This document shows, one piece after another, positions 1 through 7,630 of a DNA stretch of 64,000 nt (the first letter of the stretch is position 1; the number at the start of each line of letters is the position of its first letter). This DNA comes from Kastovskya adunca ATA6-11-RM4 (lineage in GTDB: Bacteria > Cyanobacteriota > Cyanobacteriia > Cyanobacteriales > Coleofasciculaceae). Below the pieces are notes generated by a model. It had not been told where the DNA came from and did no database searches. It was given only the letters and a program-made list of their open reading frames with translations. Made by a program: the position numbers and the translations under genes. Location of the stretch: positions 1-64,000 of the forward strand of contig JAHHHJ010000013.1 of the NCBI GenBank assembly GCA_019359445.1, given 5' to 3'.

Positions 1-348
1 CACTGTATTGAATTAACTTTCCTTTGGCTTTAAACTCTAATACAATCATTTACGTGGGATAACCCTACGCAAAATATTATACCATGAAGCCGTCCTAGTG
101 GTCACTGAGCTGCCTGCCCTGAGCTTGCGTTGCCCTGAACTTGCTGAAGGGTCGAAGGGTCGAAGTGAAGGACGGGGCTTTAGACCCTATAGTTTTCGGT
201 AATTTTTGGAAGTTAGGCAGGAACTCTCTCCGCGTTTTCTCCACAACCTAGCCAGTTGTCAGAATCTGTATTACACTTGTAGTATAAAAGTCTGGGGCTA
301 CTCCTGTGGGGTATTTGCCATCAGACGCTGTTAAGAAGGCAAACAATC
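1..348. other. Intergenic region upstream of rtcB
   Basis: No gene is seen here. Around 120-175 there is a short iterated stretch built on the unit GGGTCGAAG (GAAGGGTCGAAGGGTCGAAG), of the kind that occurs interspersed in many cyanobacterial intergenic regions. The segment should contain the rtcB promoter and 5' UTR, but I could not pick out a convincing -10/-35 pair. Confidence 0.5.
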
Positions 349-2573
349 ATGCCATACGAGAAGCTAAAACTTTCTACTCCCAAGCCAGTCCTCTCCTGGG
401 CAAACCATACCCTCGGTTCTCAGGAAACCCAAATGGCAAAAAATGTTGCATCACTGCCCTTCGTGTTTAAGCACGTCGCCTTGATGCCGGATGTCCATTT
501 AGGTAAGGGTGCCTTGGTAGGTTCTGTCATTGCCACAAAAGATGCCGTCATTCCTGCGGCTGTAGGAGTTGATGTCGGTTGTGGTATGGCAGCGGTTAAA
601 ACGCCCTTTGTCGCCGAACAACTTGAAGGCAAGCTCAAGCAGATTCGGCTAGATATCGAAGCCGCAATTCCCACTGGCTTCAACCAGAACAAAGACGTTG
701 AAACATCCGTAAGAAATTGGCAAGGCTGGAGTCATTTCCAACAATTGCATCCGGGAGTGCAGAACTTACAAAGCAAAGCCATGCTACAGATGGGTTCTCT
801 AGGAGGGGGTAAAAGATTGCCCCTTACTGTAGTAATACAGTAATCAAAACTCGTCCAAATCGGTGAAGGCTGAGATTGCTAATACCGAGGGAAGCGGTAA
901 AACGCCCCGTAGAGAGCAGAGGGACTTGGGCATCCTAATAAATTAGGATGAAGGTGTGCTCCGAACTATACCGAACAGGAAGGTATAGAACCAAGCAGAA
1001 ATGACTTGGTCGATTGCAGCTTTCATTCATGATATTTTTGGGTAATGGAATCCATTAATATCAACCTCGAAAAGCCCCACTACGCCTACTTGTTTGGCTT
1101 CATCCAATCTGATGGTCATCTGTACAATAACACTCGCAATAGAGGTTGCGTGAGTATAGAAATCAACAAAAAGGATGAACACATACTCTGGTTTTTCAAG
1201 AATCTGATACCGTTTAATTCTTCGATTGTTGAGCGCGTGCGTAAAACTAACTTTAGTTGCAGCCACACCTCAGTTACTTGGAGGGTTTACGATAAACGAT
1301 TTCGAGATTATCTTGAGTTATGGGGCTTAGAAAGTGGTAGTAAGTCAGAGTCAATTAAACTACCTAGTTGTAGCTTCTCTAAAGTTGATTACTTTAGAGG
1401 TTTGATAGACGGCGATGGATCGCTAGGTCTTACCTCAAAAGGGTTTCCCTTTCTATCGTTAGTTACGTCTAGTTCCTACATTGCTATTGAGTATCTAGAA
1501 TTAATCAAGCAGATTACTGGCAAAACCAAAAGCTGTAATAAGAATACTCGAGATAGCGTGTACAACTTAGTTGTGTACAAAGAAGATGCTCAGGGCTTAG
1601 TAAGACACTTGTACTATGATGGTTGTCTAGCTTTAACTAGAAAACTAATCAAGGCTAGTGAAGTGCTGAGTTGGAGTCGTCCTCCTGATATGAAGCGGGT
1701 GAACAACAGAAAACTTTGGACACCTGAAGAAGATCAGTTTATTACTACCCATTCAGTTGAGTGTTCGATGAAAGTGCTTGGCAGAAGTCGAAACAGTGTT
1801 GAACTTAGACTGTGGAGACTCAATAAGCTCAGCAAGCAATCAGTAACAAATTGAATCACTTCCTAGAAGTTTGTATCGACGCGGAGAACCAAATTTGGTT
1901 AATGCTGCACTCTGGTTCGCGCCATATTGGAAATATGCTGGCGCAGTCTCACATTGGTACCGCTAAGGAATTAGCGAAGCTGGCAGACACTCGCTTGAGC
2001 GATCCAGATTTGGCGTACTTTGTCGCAGGTACTCCAGAGTTTGCAGCTTACTGGCGCGATTTGCAGTGGGCGCAGGATTATGCCCGTTTCAACCGAGATG
2101 TGATGATGGCTCGTTTTAAGCGAATCGTTGAGAAGCATCTTATCGGGGGTAAGCCGACTAAGCCATTGCTGTCTGTAAACTGCCACCACAACTACGCGGA
2201 GAAGGAGGTACATTTCGGCGAGGATGTCTACGTCACCCGCAAGGGTGCGGTTCGGGCGCGTACCGAAGACTACGGCATTATCCCTGGCTCAATGGGGGCA
2301 AAGTCCTTCATCGTCAAGGGTAAGGGGAACCATGACAGCTACTGCTCTTGCAGCCACGGTGCCGGACGTTTGATGTCGCGAAGTAAGGCGAAAAAGCACT
2401 TTTCCCTTGATGATTTGATCGAGCAAACAAAAGGTGTGGAGTGCCGCAAAGATGGCGGTGTTTTGGATGAAATTCCAGGCGCTTACAAGCCGATTGATGA
2501 GGTGATGAATAACCAATCCGATTTGGTTGAAATTGTGGCAACGCTCAAGCAAGTGGTTTGCGTAAAGGGATAA
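349..2573 (+). CDS. rtcB: RtcB family RNA ligase, gene interrupted by a group I intron (exons 349-810 and 1854-2573)
   Basis: RtcB is the GTP- and Mn-dependent ligase that joins RNA 2',3'-cyclic phosphate (3'-phosphate) ends to 5'-OH ends in tRNA and RNA repair. Exon 1 holds 154 codons with the metal-site motif DVGCG (Asp75, Cys78) and ends in the glycines of MGSLGGG. Exon 2 resumes exactly in frame with NHFLEV and carries HSGSRH (His173), NCHHNY (His265-His266) and SHGAGR, whose His322 is the expected guanylylated residue. The joined product is 393 residues, close to the family's usual length (about 400). Read without splicing, exon 1 runs into a stop at 841-843, so standard annotation would give two fragments. 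The break lies between Gly154 and Asn155 of the GGGNHF active-site motif. A terminator follows at 2578. The identity is seen in the motifs; splicing in the cell is inferred from the intron structure. Confidence 0.93.
811..1024 (+). ncRNA. Group I intron catalytic core (P1-P9-like helices)
   Basis: Pairings read by eye are as follows. P2 is a perfect 6-bp hairpin at 826-841 closed by a GTAA (GNRA-type) tetraloop. P3 candidate is 854-858 with 926-930. P4 candidate is TCGGT 860-864 with ACCGA 884-888, with a short P5 at 868-870/878-880. P6 candidate is 894-896/903-905. P7 candidate is GAGCA 914-918 with TGCTC 957-961. P8 is a perfect 9-bp stem 931-939/942-950. A P9-like stem is 966-972/982-988, followed by a further hairpin 991-995/1005-1009. 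The order P3-P4-P5-P6-P7-P3'-P8-P7'-P9 is that of group I ribozymes. P1, P2, P8 and P9 are clear. P3-P7 are tentative assignments, and I did not assign a subgroup. Confidence 0.78.
811..1853 (+). mobile_element. Group I intron with homing endonuclease inside rtcB
   Basis: The boundaries fit group I rules. The 5' exon ends in T810, the intron ends in G1853, and removing the 1,043 nt fuses GGT to AAT and restores the conserved GGGNHF motif. P1 pairs exon positions 804-810 with the internal guide 819-825, with the required U810-G819 wobble at the splice site. P10 pairs guide bases 815-818 (GATT) with the first four bases of exon 2 (AATC, 1854-1857). An intein is excluded because an in-frame stop (841-843) separates exon 1 from the endonuclease frame. 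Insertion in a highly conserved active-site codon region is typical of homing elements. Confidence 0.9.
1045..1854 (+). CDS. Intron-encoded LAGLIDADG homing endonuclease with C-terminal Myb/SANT-like region
   Basis: The 269-residue protein has two LAGLIDADG-type motifs, LFGFIQSDG at residues 16-24 and FRGLIDGDG at 117-125, each ending in an acidic-Gly pair expected to form the active site of a monomeric homing nuclease. The C-terminal part, about 222-262, has the tryptophan spacing and charged pattern of a Myb/SANT-like DNA-binding helix set (WTPEED, then LGRSRNSVELRLWRL). Its role would be to cut intronless rtcB alleles and spread the intron; some members also act as maturases. The frame lies 3' of the P9-like hairpins, and its TGA stop (1852-1854) spans the last intron base and the first exon-2 base, so its own 3' end includes the splice site. 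The reading frame looks intact, which argues for a recent or maintained element. Confidence 0.88.
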   Translation: MESININLEKPHYAYLFGFIQSDGHLYNNTRNRGCVSIEINKKDEHILWFFKNLIPFNSSIVERVRKTNFSCSHTSVTWRVYDKRFRDYLELWGLESGSKSESIKLPSCSFSKVDYFRGLIDGDGSLGLTSKGFPFLSLVTSSSYIAIEYLELIKQITGKTKSCNKNTRDSVYNLVVYKEDAQGLVRHLYYDGCLALTRKLIKASEVLSWSRPPDMKRVNNRKLWTPEEDQFITTHSVECSMKVLGRSRNSVELRLWRLNKLSKQSVTN

Positions 2574-2577
2574 ATTT

Positions 2578-2610
2578 CAGTAGGGTGGGGATTACCTACC
2601 TTACTGTTTT
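2578..2610 (+). terminator. Rho-independent terminator after rtcB
   Basis: A 12-bp stem, CAGTAGGGTGGG (2578-2589) with CCTACCTTACTG (2595-2606) including two G-U pairs, is followed directly by TTTT. It begins 5 nt after the rtcB stop codon. Confidence 0.8.
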
Positions 2611-2736
2611 AGTATTTTCACTATATCGCTTCGTTTCTGCCTTTTTTAACGCAGAGGAGGGCGCAAAGGTACGCAGAGGTATTCTGCTCAAGGTGTTTTA
2701 AATTAAATACACAATTTATACGAGCGGAGCAAAACT

Positions 2737-3540
2737 TTGAGCAACTATTATGACGGGATAGCACCTCTTTACGATGTTAGTAGACCGCTACCTAGCTTAA
2801 TTTCCGAACAAGTAACAGATTGTATTCTTGAACTCGTTAAAGCAACACCAGAAACGAAGTTTTTAGAACCCGGTATCGGTACGGGACGGACAGCTTTACC
2901 AATTATTAAAAGAGGATATTCTTACACGGGCGTTGACATCTCAAAGGAGATGATGGACGAACTAAAGCGCAAGTTGCATGAGGTGCCAGATAATTTGACG
3001 CTGATTCAAGCCGATGCATCATCTTTGATGTTTGAGGATGACGGGTTTGATGTGGTACTGACAACGCATGTGCTGCATCTCTTACCTAACTTGTTTCAGG
3101 GACTCTCAGAAATTCGTCGCGTGCTGAAACCGTCTGGATACTATCTAGCTTGTGAAAATTTACAGACGCAACATCAAAAAGATTTTGAGGGACAGTTACG
3201 CGCAATGCTTGCTCCGTACCAGGAAAAGTCATTGCAGACAACGCAGGTAATATCATACCCTAGCCCCTATGGAGAGGAACTCGCACAAGTCTTAATCCAG
3301 CAAGGTGCAACCGTTGAAAGGGTAACGGCGGCGCGATGGCAGGTTGAGCAGACGGTTGGTGAATTACTAGATGCTTACGAATTAAGACCTTACGGTGTTT
3401 GTTGGTTAGTTCCTGAAAATATCTTCTTCCAGGTAATGCGGGAATTTAGAAAGTGGTGTTTGGAACGCTACGGTTCAGAAGATGTTGTTCTGGCTTCTGA
3501 GGCGACCTTTGAGATTACAGTTGTCAGTAATTGGGCTTAA
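2737..3540 (+). CDS. Class I SAM-dependent methyltransferase, substrate unknown
   Basis: The 267-residue protein opens with the YYDGIAPLYDVSRP-type entry common to small-molecule methyltransferases. It carries the SAM-binding glycine motif FLEPGIGTGRTA (motif I, about residues 43-54), an acidic residue after the second strand (GVDIS), and motif II/III-like segments (LIQADASSL, then FDVVLTTHVLHLL). This is a Methyltransf_11/25-type Rossmann fold. The start is TTG at 2737, preceded by a purine-rich GAGCGGAGC. It is a lone plus-strand gene between rtcB and the convergent phn operon. It lies just beyond the phnC end but on the opposite strand, so it is not part of the arsS operon. It lacks the clustered Cys residues of ArsM, so I do not call it an arsenite methyltransferase. 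Confidence 0.8.
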   Translation: MSNYYDGIAPLYDVSRPLPSLISEQVTDCILELVKATPETKFLEPGIGTGRTALPIIKRGYSYTGVDISKEMMDELKRKLHEVPDNLTLIQADASSLMFEDDGFDVVLTTHVLHLLPNLFQGLSEIRRVLKPSGYYLACENLQTQHQKDFEGQLRAMLAPYQEKSLQTTQVISYPSPYGEELAQVLIQQGATVERVTAARWQVEQTVGELLDAYELRPYGVCWLVPENIFFQVMREFRKWCLERYGSEDVVLASEATFEITVVSNWA

Positions 3541-3688
3541 AAATAAATCTAAGCATAAGCAAGAAAACTTTGATGTTTAAACTAACGGTAGCGTTTTGGC
3601 ATCACTCAATACCTTACCGGGGTTTACTCTTTATTAGATAGGGGCAAGATGAGTCTAGGCTGAGAAAATGCTTTGCCTTTGTTGAATA

Positions 3689-4423
3689 TTACGCCTTGTA
3701 GATGCGTTCGGCATCCAACTCGCTGAATTGAGCAGTGGGGACATCCAGGACTAATTTCCCAGCCCGGATACCGAGAATGCGATCGCTATATTGTTTTGCC
3801 AGTTCCACTTGGTGAAGGTTGCACAATACAGTCAGTCCTTCTTGGACGCAAAGCGATCGCAATAACTCCAAAACCGTATGAGCTGATTCTGGATCGAGAC
3901 TAGCGATCGGCTCATCGGCTAAAATCAAATTGGCTTGTTGTGTCAAAGCCCGGGCGAGCGCTACTCGTTGCTGCTGTCCACCAGAAAGCCGATCCGAGCG
4001 CTGAAACGCCACCTCCAGCAATTGCACCCGTGCCAAAGCACTCATCCCCTCATGCAGCAAACTGACAGGAAACTTCCCCAACAGACAACGCCATAGAGGT
4101 AATTCCTGCAAACGCCCCGCCAAACAATTTTCCAAAGCCGTGCGGCGGCGCACCAAGTTAAACTGCTGCGCTACCATAGCAATTTGACTGCGATATTCCC
4201 GTAATCGTTTTTGGGAACAGGTTGTCAAGTCAGCTCCTTCAAATAAAACCCGACCTCGGCTCGGTCGCATAATCTGGGGAATGCAGCGCAGCAACGTAGA
4301 TTTTCCAGCCCCACTCGGCCCTAAAATTGCTGTGAATGAGTGCGCCTCAAGGGTAAAGCTGATATCGTTTAGGGCAACAATCCCGCCTTTATAGGTTTTT
4401 GATAGTTGTTCAACTGTCAGCAT
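3689..4423 (-). CDS. phnC: Phosphonate/phosphite-type ABC transporter ATP-binding protein PhnC
   Basis: This is the ATPase subunit of a PhnCDE/PtxABC importer for reduced-phosphorus or phosphonate oxyanions. The 244-residue protein shows Walker [10 protein letters not shown] (35-43), the signature LSGGQQQR (146-153) and Walker B LILADEP (166-172), followed by the D-loop SLDPES. Length is normal for PhnC (about 240-270). It is the last gene of the minus-strand operon arsS-phnD-phnE-phnC; 117 nt separate it from phnE, so it may have some independent translation control. The substrate (phosphite, phosphonate, phosphate or another oxyanion) cannot be told from the ATPase. Confidence 0.88.
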   Translation of the reverse strand: MLTVEQLSKTYKGGIVALNDISFTLEAHSFTAILGPSGAGKSTLLRCIPQIMRPSRGRVLFEGADLTTCSQKRLREYRSQIAMVAQQFNLVRRRTALENCLAGRLQELPLWRCLLGKFPVSLLHEGMSALARVQLLEVAFQRSDRLSGGQQQRVALARALTQQANLILADEPIASLDPESAHTVLELLRSLCVQEGLTVLCNLHQVELAKQYSDRILGIRAGKLVLDVPTAQFSELDAERIYKA

Positions 4424-4540
4424 TTAAAAAATATCGCCATCCTTACTTCTGGTTTCTCTATTGTCTTGAAGAGGTTTATTTTTTCCATAAATGATTTAGG
4501 ACGGCTATCGTATTACACCCGTTTATCTCTTTGCGGTATA

Positions 4541-5368
4541 TCAACTCAGCCCTTTACGTAACAGAGCACTGACGCCATCAATAATGCTCACCATTGCCAA
4601 AATCAACAGCAAAATCGTCGTTAAGCGAGCAAAGTCCAGTAGCTTCAAACTAACCAAAAGTTCGTAGCCAATGCCACCCGCCCCTACAATTCCCAAAATT
4701 ACCGAGGAACGCACATTAAATTCCCATAGATAGAGACTAATGCCCGTAAGTCCCGGTAAAGCTTCCGGTAATACCGCAAAGGCAAAGGTGCGGAGACGAT
4801 CCGCCCCCGTCGCTTCAATCGCTTCAATTGGTTCTGGGGGAATGGTTTCCAGTACTTCGGTATAGAGTTTCGCCATTGAGCCAGTGGTATGACAGGCAAC
4901 TCCCAACACGCCCGCAAATGGCCCCAAACCGACAACCGAGACAAAAAATAGCGCAAAAATTGCCGTATCAATGCCCCGCAGTAAGTTCAAGAAAACGCGC
5001 AGGGGTAGAGAGAGCCAAGGCAGGGGGGTGATGTTCTGGGCGACAATAATTGCCAGAGGGAGCGCCACGACAATTGCCACCACAGTACCCACAATCGCGA
5101 TCGCCAATGTCTCCCAAATTGCCGACAAAAAACTTGGCAGTTCGCTAAAATCTGGAGGCCAAAGCCGCGTCAACCAACTCCCCAGTTGCGGCAAGCGTTC
5201 CCAAAATTCCTGAAGATCTACCTGGGCTTTCTGAACGCTGGCGACGAATACCGCCACCCCCAGCACCACCCAAAAGCCTTGCCGCAGCCAGCTCCAAATG
5301 CCTCCCCGCCGTTGCCGTTCGGCTTGGAGGATGGTCTCAAAATCCCTCTGAGACGTTGCAGGTTTCAC
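4541..5368 (-). CDS. phnE: Phosphonate/phosphite-type ABC transporter permease PhnE
   Basis: This is the membrane subunit of the importer, 275 residues. There is an N-terminal hydrophobic segment (about 31-47), a spacer, then a cluster of transmembrane segments from about residue 84 onward. The cytoplasmic EAA loop that docks on the ATPase is visible at about 182-200 (EAIEATGADRLRTFAFAVL). The gene starts 3 nt after the stop of phnD, which implies translational coupling in the operon. Length and layout match PhnE permeases of the BPD_transp_1 family. Confidence 0.88.
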   Translation of the reverse strand: MKPATSQRDFETILQAERQRRGGIWSWLRQGFWVVLGVAVFVASVQKAQVDLQEFWERLPQLGSWLTRLWPPDFSELPSFLSAIWETLAIAIVGTVVAIVVALPLAIIVAQNITPLPWLSLPLRVFLNLLRGIDTAIFALFFVSVVGLGPFAGVLGVACHTTGSMAKLYTEVLETIPPEPIEAIEATGADRLRTFAFAVLPEALPGLTGISLYLWEFNVRSSVILGIVGAGGIGYELLVSLKLLDFARLTTILLLILAMVSIIDGVSALLRKGLS

Positions 5369-5371
5369 AGG

Positions 5372-6301
5372 TTATCTCTCACTCAATACTCCTACCGCTT
5401 TCCCTGCTGCCTCAATAGGAGCGTAATTGCTTCCGTCTGACGCCACAAAGCCCGTGTAGTTTTCCGGTAACAGTTGCTCGGCTTGGGCTGGCGATAAACT
5501 CAATAGCGCTTGCTGCAACTGGGTTTTTACCTGCTCCGGTAAGCCACCGCGAACGGCAATCGGGTCATTGGGTAAAGGCTCAGACTGCCAGATAATCTTG
5601 ATTTTGGATTTATCGATCCTGCCTTCGCGGGTAAGGACATCCAGGTTGCGGTCGTAGTCTGAGGCAATATCAGTTTGTCCACTAATTACAGCGATCGCCT
5701 GGGCTGCATGGCTGGCTCCTTCACTGTAGTCAAAGACGGCTTTGGGGTCTACATTGCGACGCTCAAATTCTGCGGTAGGGATAAGCCACCCAGAAGTCGA
5801 ACCGACATCAGCAAGGCTAAGTTTGAGTTTTTCACCCTTTTGACTTTGGGCGATCGCTTCTTCTAGGGTATCAAACGGAGCATCTGCCCGCGCCATCAGT
5901 ACTGAGTTATAAGTCGGCTTGCCTTTATATTTAACAGTAGCGATCGCCTCAATCGATGGTTCATTATGATGCGCCAAAACGTAGCCCCACGGGCCCAACC
6001 AAGCCGCATCCAAAGTTCCAGAACGTAAAGCCTCAGAAATCCCCACCCAGTCCTCCGTCACTACCACCGTAGAGGGGAGATTTACCTGCTGCGCCAATTC
6101 CTGAAATAGCGGCTCAAACTGTTTCCGATTCTCCCCTGGAATTGGGAAATAAGGGCCCACACCAAACTTCAACTGCGTCAGTGAATTAGACCCCGCAGGT
6201 TCCTGCTGGCTATTACAAGCAACCACCAACACCAGTGATAACAGTCCCAAAACAATTCCCCTAAGCCAGCGTTGGGTGCGGCTCAATCGCAAGTTAGCCA
6301 T
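5372..6301 (-). CDS. phnD: Phosphate/phosphite/phosphonate ABC transporter substrate-binding lipoprotein PhnD
   Basis: The 309-residue periplasmic binding protein begins with a lipoprotein signal, with lipobox LVVAC and the lipidated Cys at residue 29. The mature part has PhnD-family landmarks: FGVGPYFPIPGENRKQFEPL near the start, LGPWGYVLAHHN, and GSTSGWLIPTAEF followed by ASHAAQAIAVISGQTD. It captures the oxyanion for PhnE/PhnC. It lies 27 nt downstream of arsS and 3 nt upstream of phnE on the same strand. Family members bind phosphite, methylphosphonate or phosphate; the ligand here is not predictable by eye. Confidence 0.9.
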   Translation of the reverse strand: MANLRLSRTQRWLRGIVLGLLSLVLVVACNSQQEPAGSNSLTQLKFGVGPYFPIPGENRKQFEPLFQELAQQVNLPSTVVVTEDWVGISEALRSGTLDAAWLGPWGYVLAHHNEPSIEAIATVKYKGKPTYNSVLMARADAPFDTLEEAIAQSQKGEKLKLSLADVGSTSGWLIPTAEFERRNVDPKAVFDYSEGASHAAQAIAVISGQTDIASDYDRNLDVLTREGRIDKSKIKIIWQSEPLPNDPIAVRGGLPEQVKTQLQQALLSLSPAQAEQLLPENYTGFVASDGSNYAPIEAAGKAVGVLSER

Positions 6302-6328
6302 CTATAGATTCTCAACTTCTCTTTTTAT

Positions 6329-7360
6329 TCAAAGCAACGCGCCACCACAGCTAGAACCACAGCCAGCCGTACAGCCATAACAATAAGGTGCTGTCTGGAT
6401 CTCCTCAATGACATCCAAATTTCCCGCTTCCAACAGCTTCGCCACCGTCAGCGTTTCACCACTGGGAGTTTTTGCCGGAAGGTTTTCCATCTGGTTAAAA
6501 TCGCAATCATAAATATGACCCAAATAGTCAACCGAAAGCTCATTCCGACACATCAAATGCTCAACTGTGTTCGCGTTAAAGTTCTCTTCAAGAAACTTTG
6601 AATAAGGAGCATATAGCTTTTTGTGTTGTAAATAAAACTTCGTTCTTCCAACAGGCAAGTTAGTAATAGTAAATAGTTGATTAAAGCAAATGTTAAAATG
6701 TTCTTGTAGGAACACTTTGTAATCTTGCTCAAGCTTACCTTGCTCAGGCGCTAAAGAAAAATTCTCCGTAATTGGTAACTGCGGATTAAATACCAAATCG
6801 AGAATCAAATTTGGGTCTTTGCCATACCCCAATTGATTGAGCCACTGAATTGCTCTAATTGAGCTGTCATAAACCCCATTACCACGCATTTTATCAACAT
6901 TGTCTTCCAAATAACAGGGTAAAGAAGCAACAACTTTTAGTTGATGTTCGGCAAAATATGCGGGTATATCTTCAAATCCTGATTCAAAATAAATTGTCAA
7001 ATTTGAGCGAACAATGACTTGTTTTCCGGTTGCCCGTGCCGCTTCTACCAGTTGTTTAAAGCCGTAGTTCATTTCCGGCGCACCTCCAGTCAAATCAACA
7101 ATTTGAATCTGGGGAAACTTGTAAATTAGTTCAATGAGCTGGTTGCAAACATCAGGAGAAAGCTCCTCTGTTCGTTTCGGCCCTGCTTCTACATGACAGT
7201 GAGTACATGCCAGATTGCAGCGTTTTCCCAGATTAATCTGTAAAACACTAATTTGGCTTTTTGTTAGGGGTGCTTGGAGTTTTTTGTTGAAAGGAGTCAG
7301 GGGAGTACTTGATACTTTTTCCTTAACGTTTTGCTGAATCATTTTATAAAAAATTGCCAC
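6329..7360 (-). CDS. arsS: ArsS-type radical SAM/Cys-rich protein (arsenosugar biosynthesis family)
   Basis: The 343-residue protein has the radical SAM cluster motif CNLACTHC (Cys48, Cys52, Cys55) in the context LGKRCNLACTHCHVEAGP that is diagnostic of the ArsS-like family, and the SAM-binding segment DLTGGAPE. It ends with a Cys-rich tail (Cys327, Cys330, Cys334, Cys338) of the DUF3641 type, probably for a further Fe-S cluster. Family members act after ArsM in making arsenosugars. The gene leads the operon arsS-phnD-phnE-phnC, with only 27 nt before phnD, which is an unusual pairing. The start is GTG at 7360; an internal ATG at 7342 is an alternative. No arsM is present in the window, so the arsenic role is family-based inference. 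Confidence 0.85.
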   Translation of the reverse strand: MAIFYKMIQQNVKEKVSSTPLTPFNKKLQAPLTKSQISVLQINLGKRCNLACTHCHVEAGPKRTEELSPDVCNQLIELIYKFPQIQIVDLTGGAPEMNYGFKQLVEAARATGKQVIVRSNLTIYFESGFEDIPAYFAEHQLKVVASLPCYLEDNVDKMRGNGVYDSSIRAIQWLNQLGYGKDPNLILDLVFNPQLPITENFSLAPEQGKLEQDYKVFLQEHFNICFNQLFTITNLPVGRTKFYLQHKKLYAPYSKFLEENFNANTVEHLMCRNELSVDYLGHIYDCDFNQMENLPAKTPSGETLTVAKLLEAGNLDVIEEIQTAPYCYGCTAGCGSSCGGALL

Positions 7361-7380
7361 TACAGTCTCAGTAAGCAGTA

Positions 7381-7391
7381 ACAGTCACTGT
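7381..7391. promoter_or_regulatory. Short inverted repeat upstream of arsS
   Basis: ACAGT-C-ACTGT is a perfect 5-bp dyad 21 nt upstream of the arsS GTG start, within a run of related CAGT/CACTG words (7369-7415). It could be an operator for the arsS-phnDEC operon, but it is short and no regulator gene is adjacent. Confidence 0.25.
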
Positions 7392-7479
7392 CACGGCTCA
7401 CCGAGTCACTGGTTTTATTGTAGTCACCAGAGCCAGATGGAAGATTAGAGGAGGCTTAAAATTTTAAATGTCAGTCTTA

Positions 7480-7498
7480 GGGCGCAGGCCTTGCGCCC
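7480..7498. repeat. GC-rich REP-like palindrome
   Basis: GGGCGCA and TGCGCCC are separated by five bases, flanked by CCTAC. This is like the 'GGGCGCAAGGC...GCGCCCCTAC' intergenic palindromes familiar in cyanobacterial genomes. It sits between the arsS promoter region and the end of the convergent-side hypothetical gene. Confidence 0.5.
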
Positions 7499-7630
7499 CT
7501 ACAGTTAGGACATTACCCCCGTTAGTGGAAAGCCACAGCCAAGGGTGGTAGGCAATACCCACCTTCAGTGACATTTCCCGACACTGAGCACCAAGCATTC
7601 TGAGCGCGGGGCTTCCCGCAGGTAACCTAC

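Noticed and set aside
349-2573. rtcB as a pseudogene or as two separate genes, or an intein insertion
   Set aside because: The exons join exactly in frame at a conserved motif. The inserted segment has stops in the exon frame, which excludes an intein, and shows group I pairings with correct terminal bases.
2737-3540. ArsM (arsenite methyltransferase) as partner of arsS
   Set aside because: The methyltransferase lacks the conserved ArsM cysteines and is on the opposite strand beyond the operon's end.
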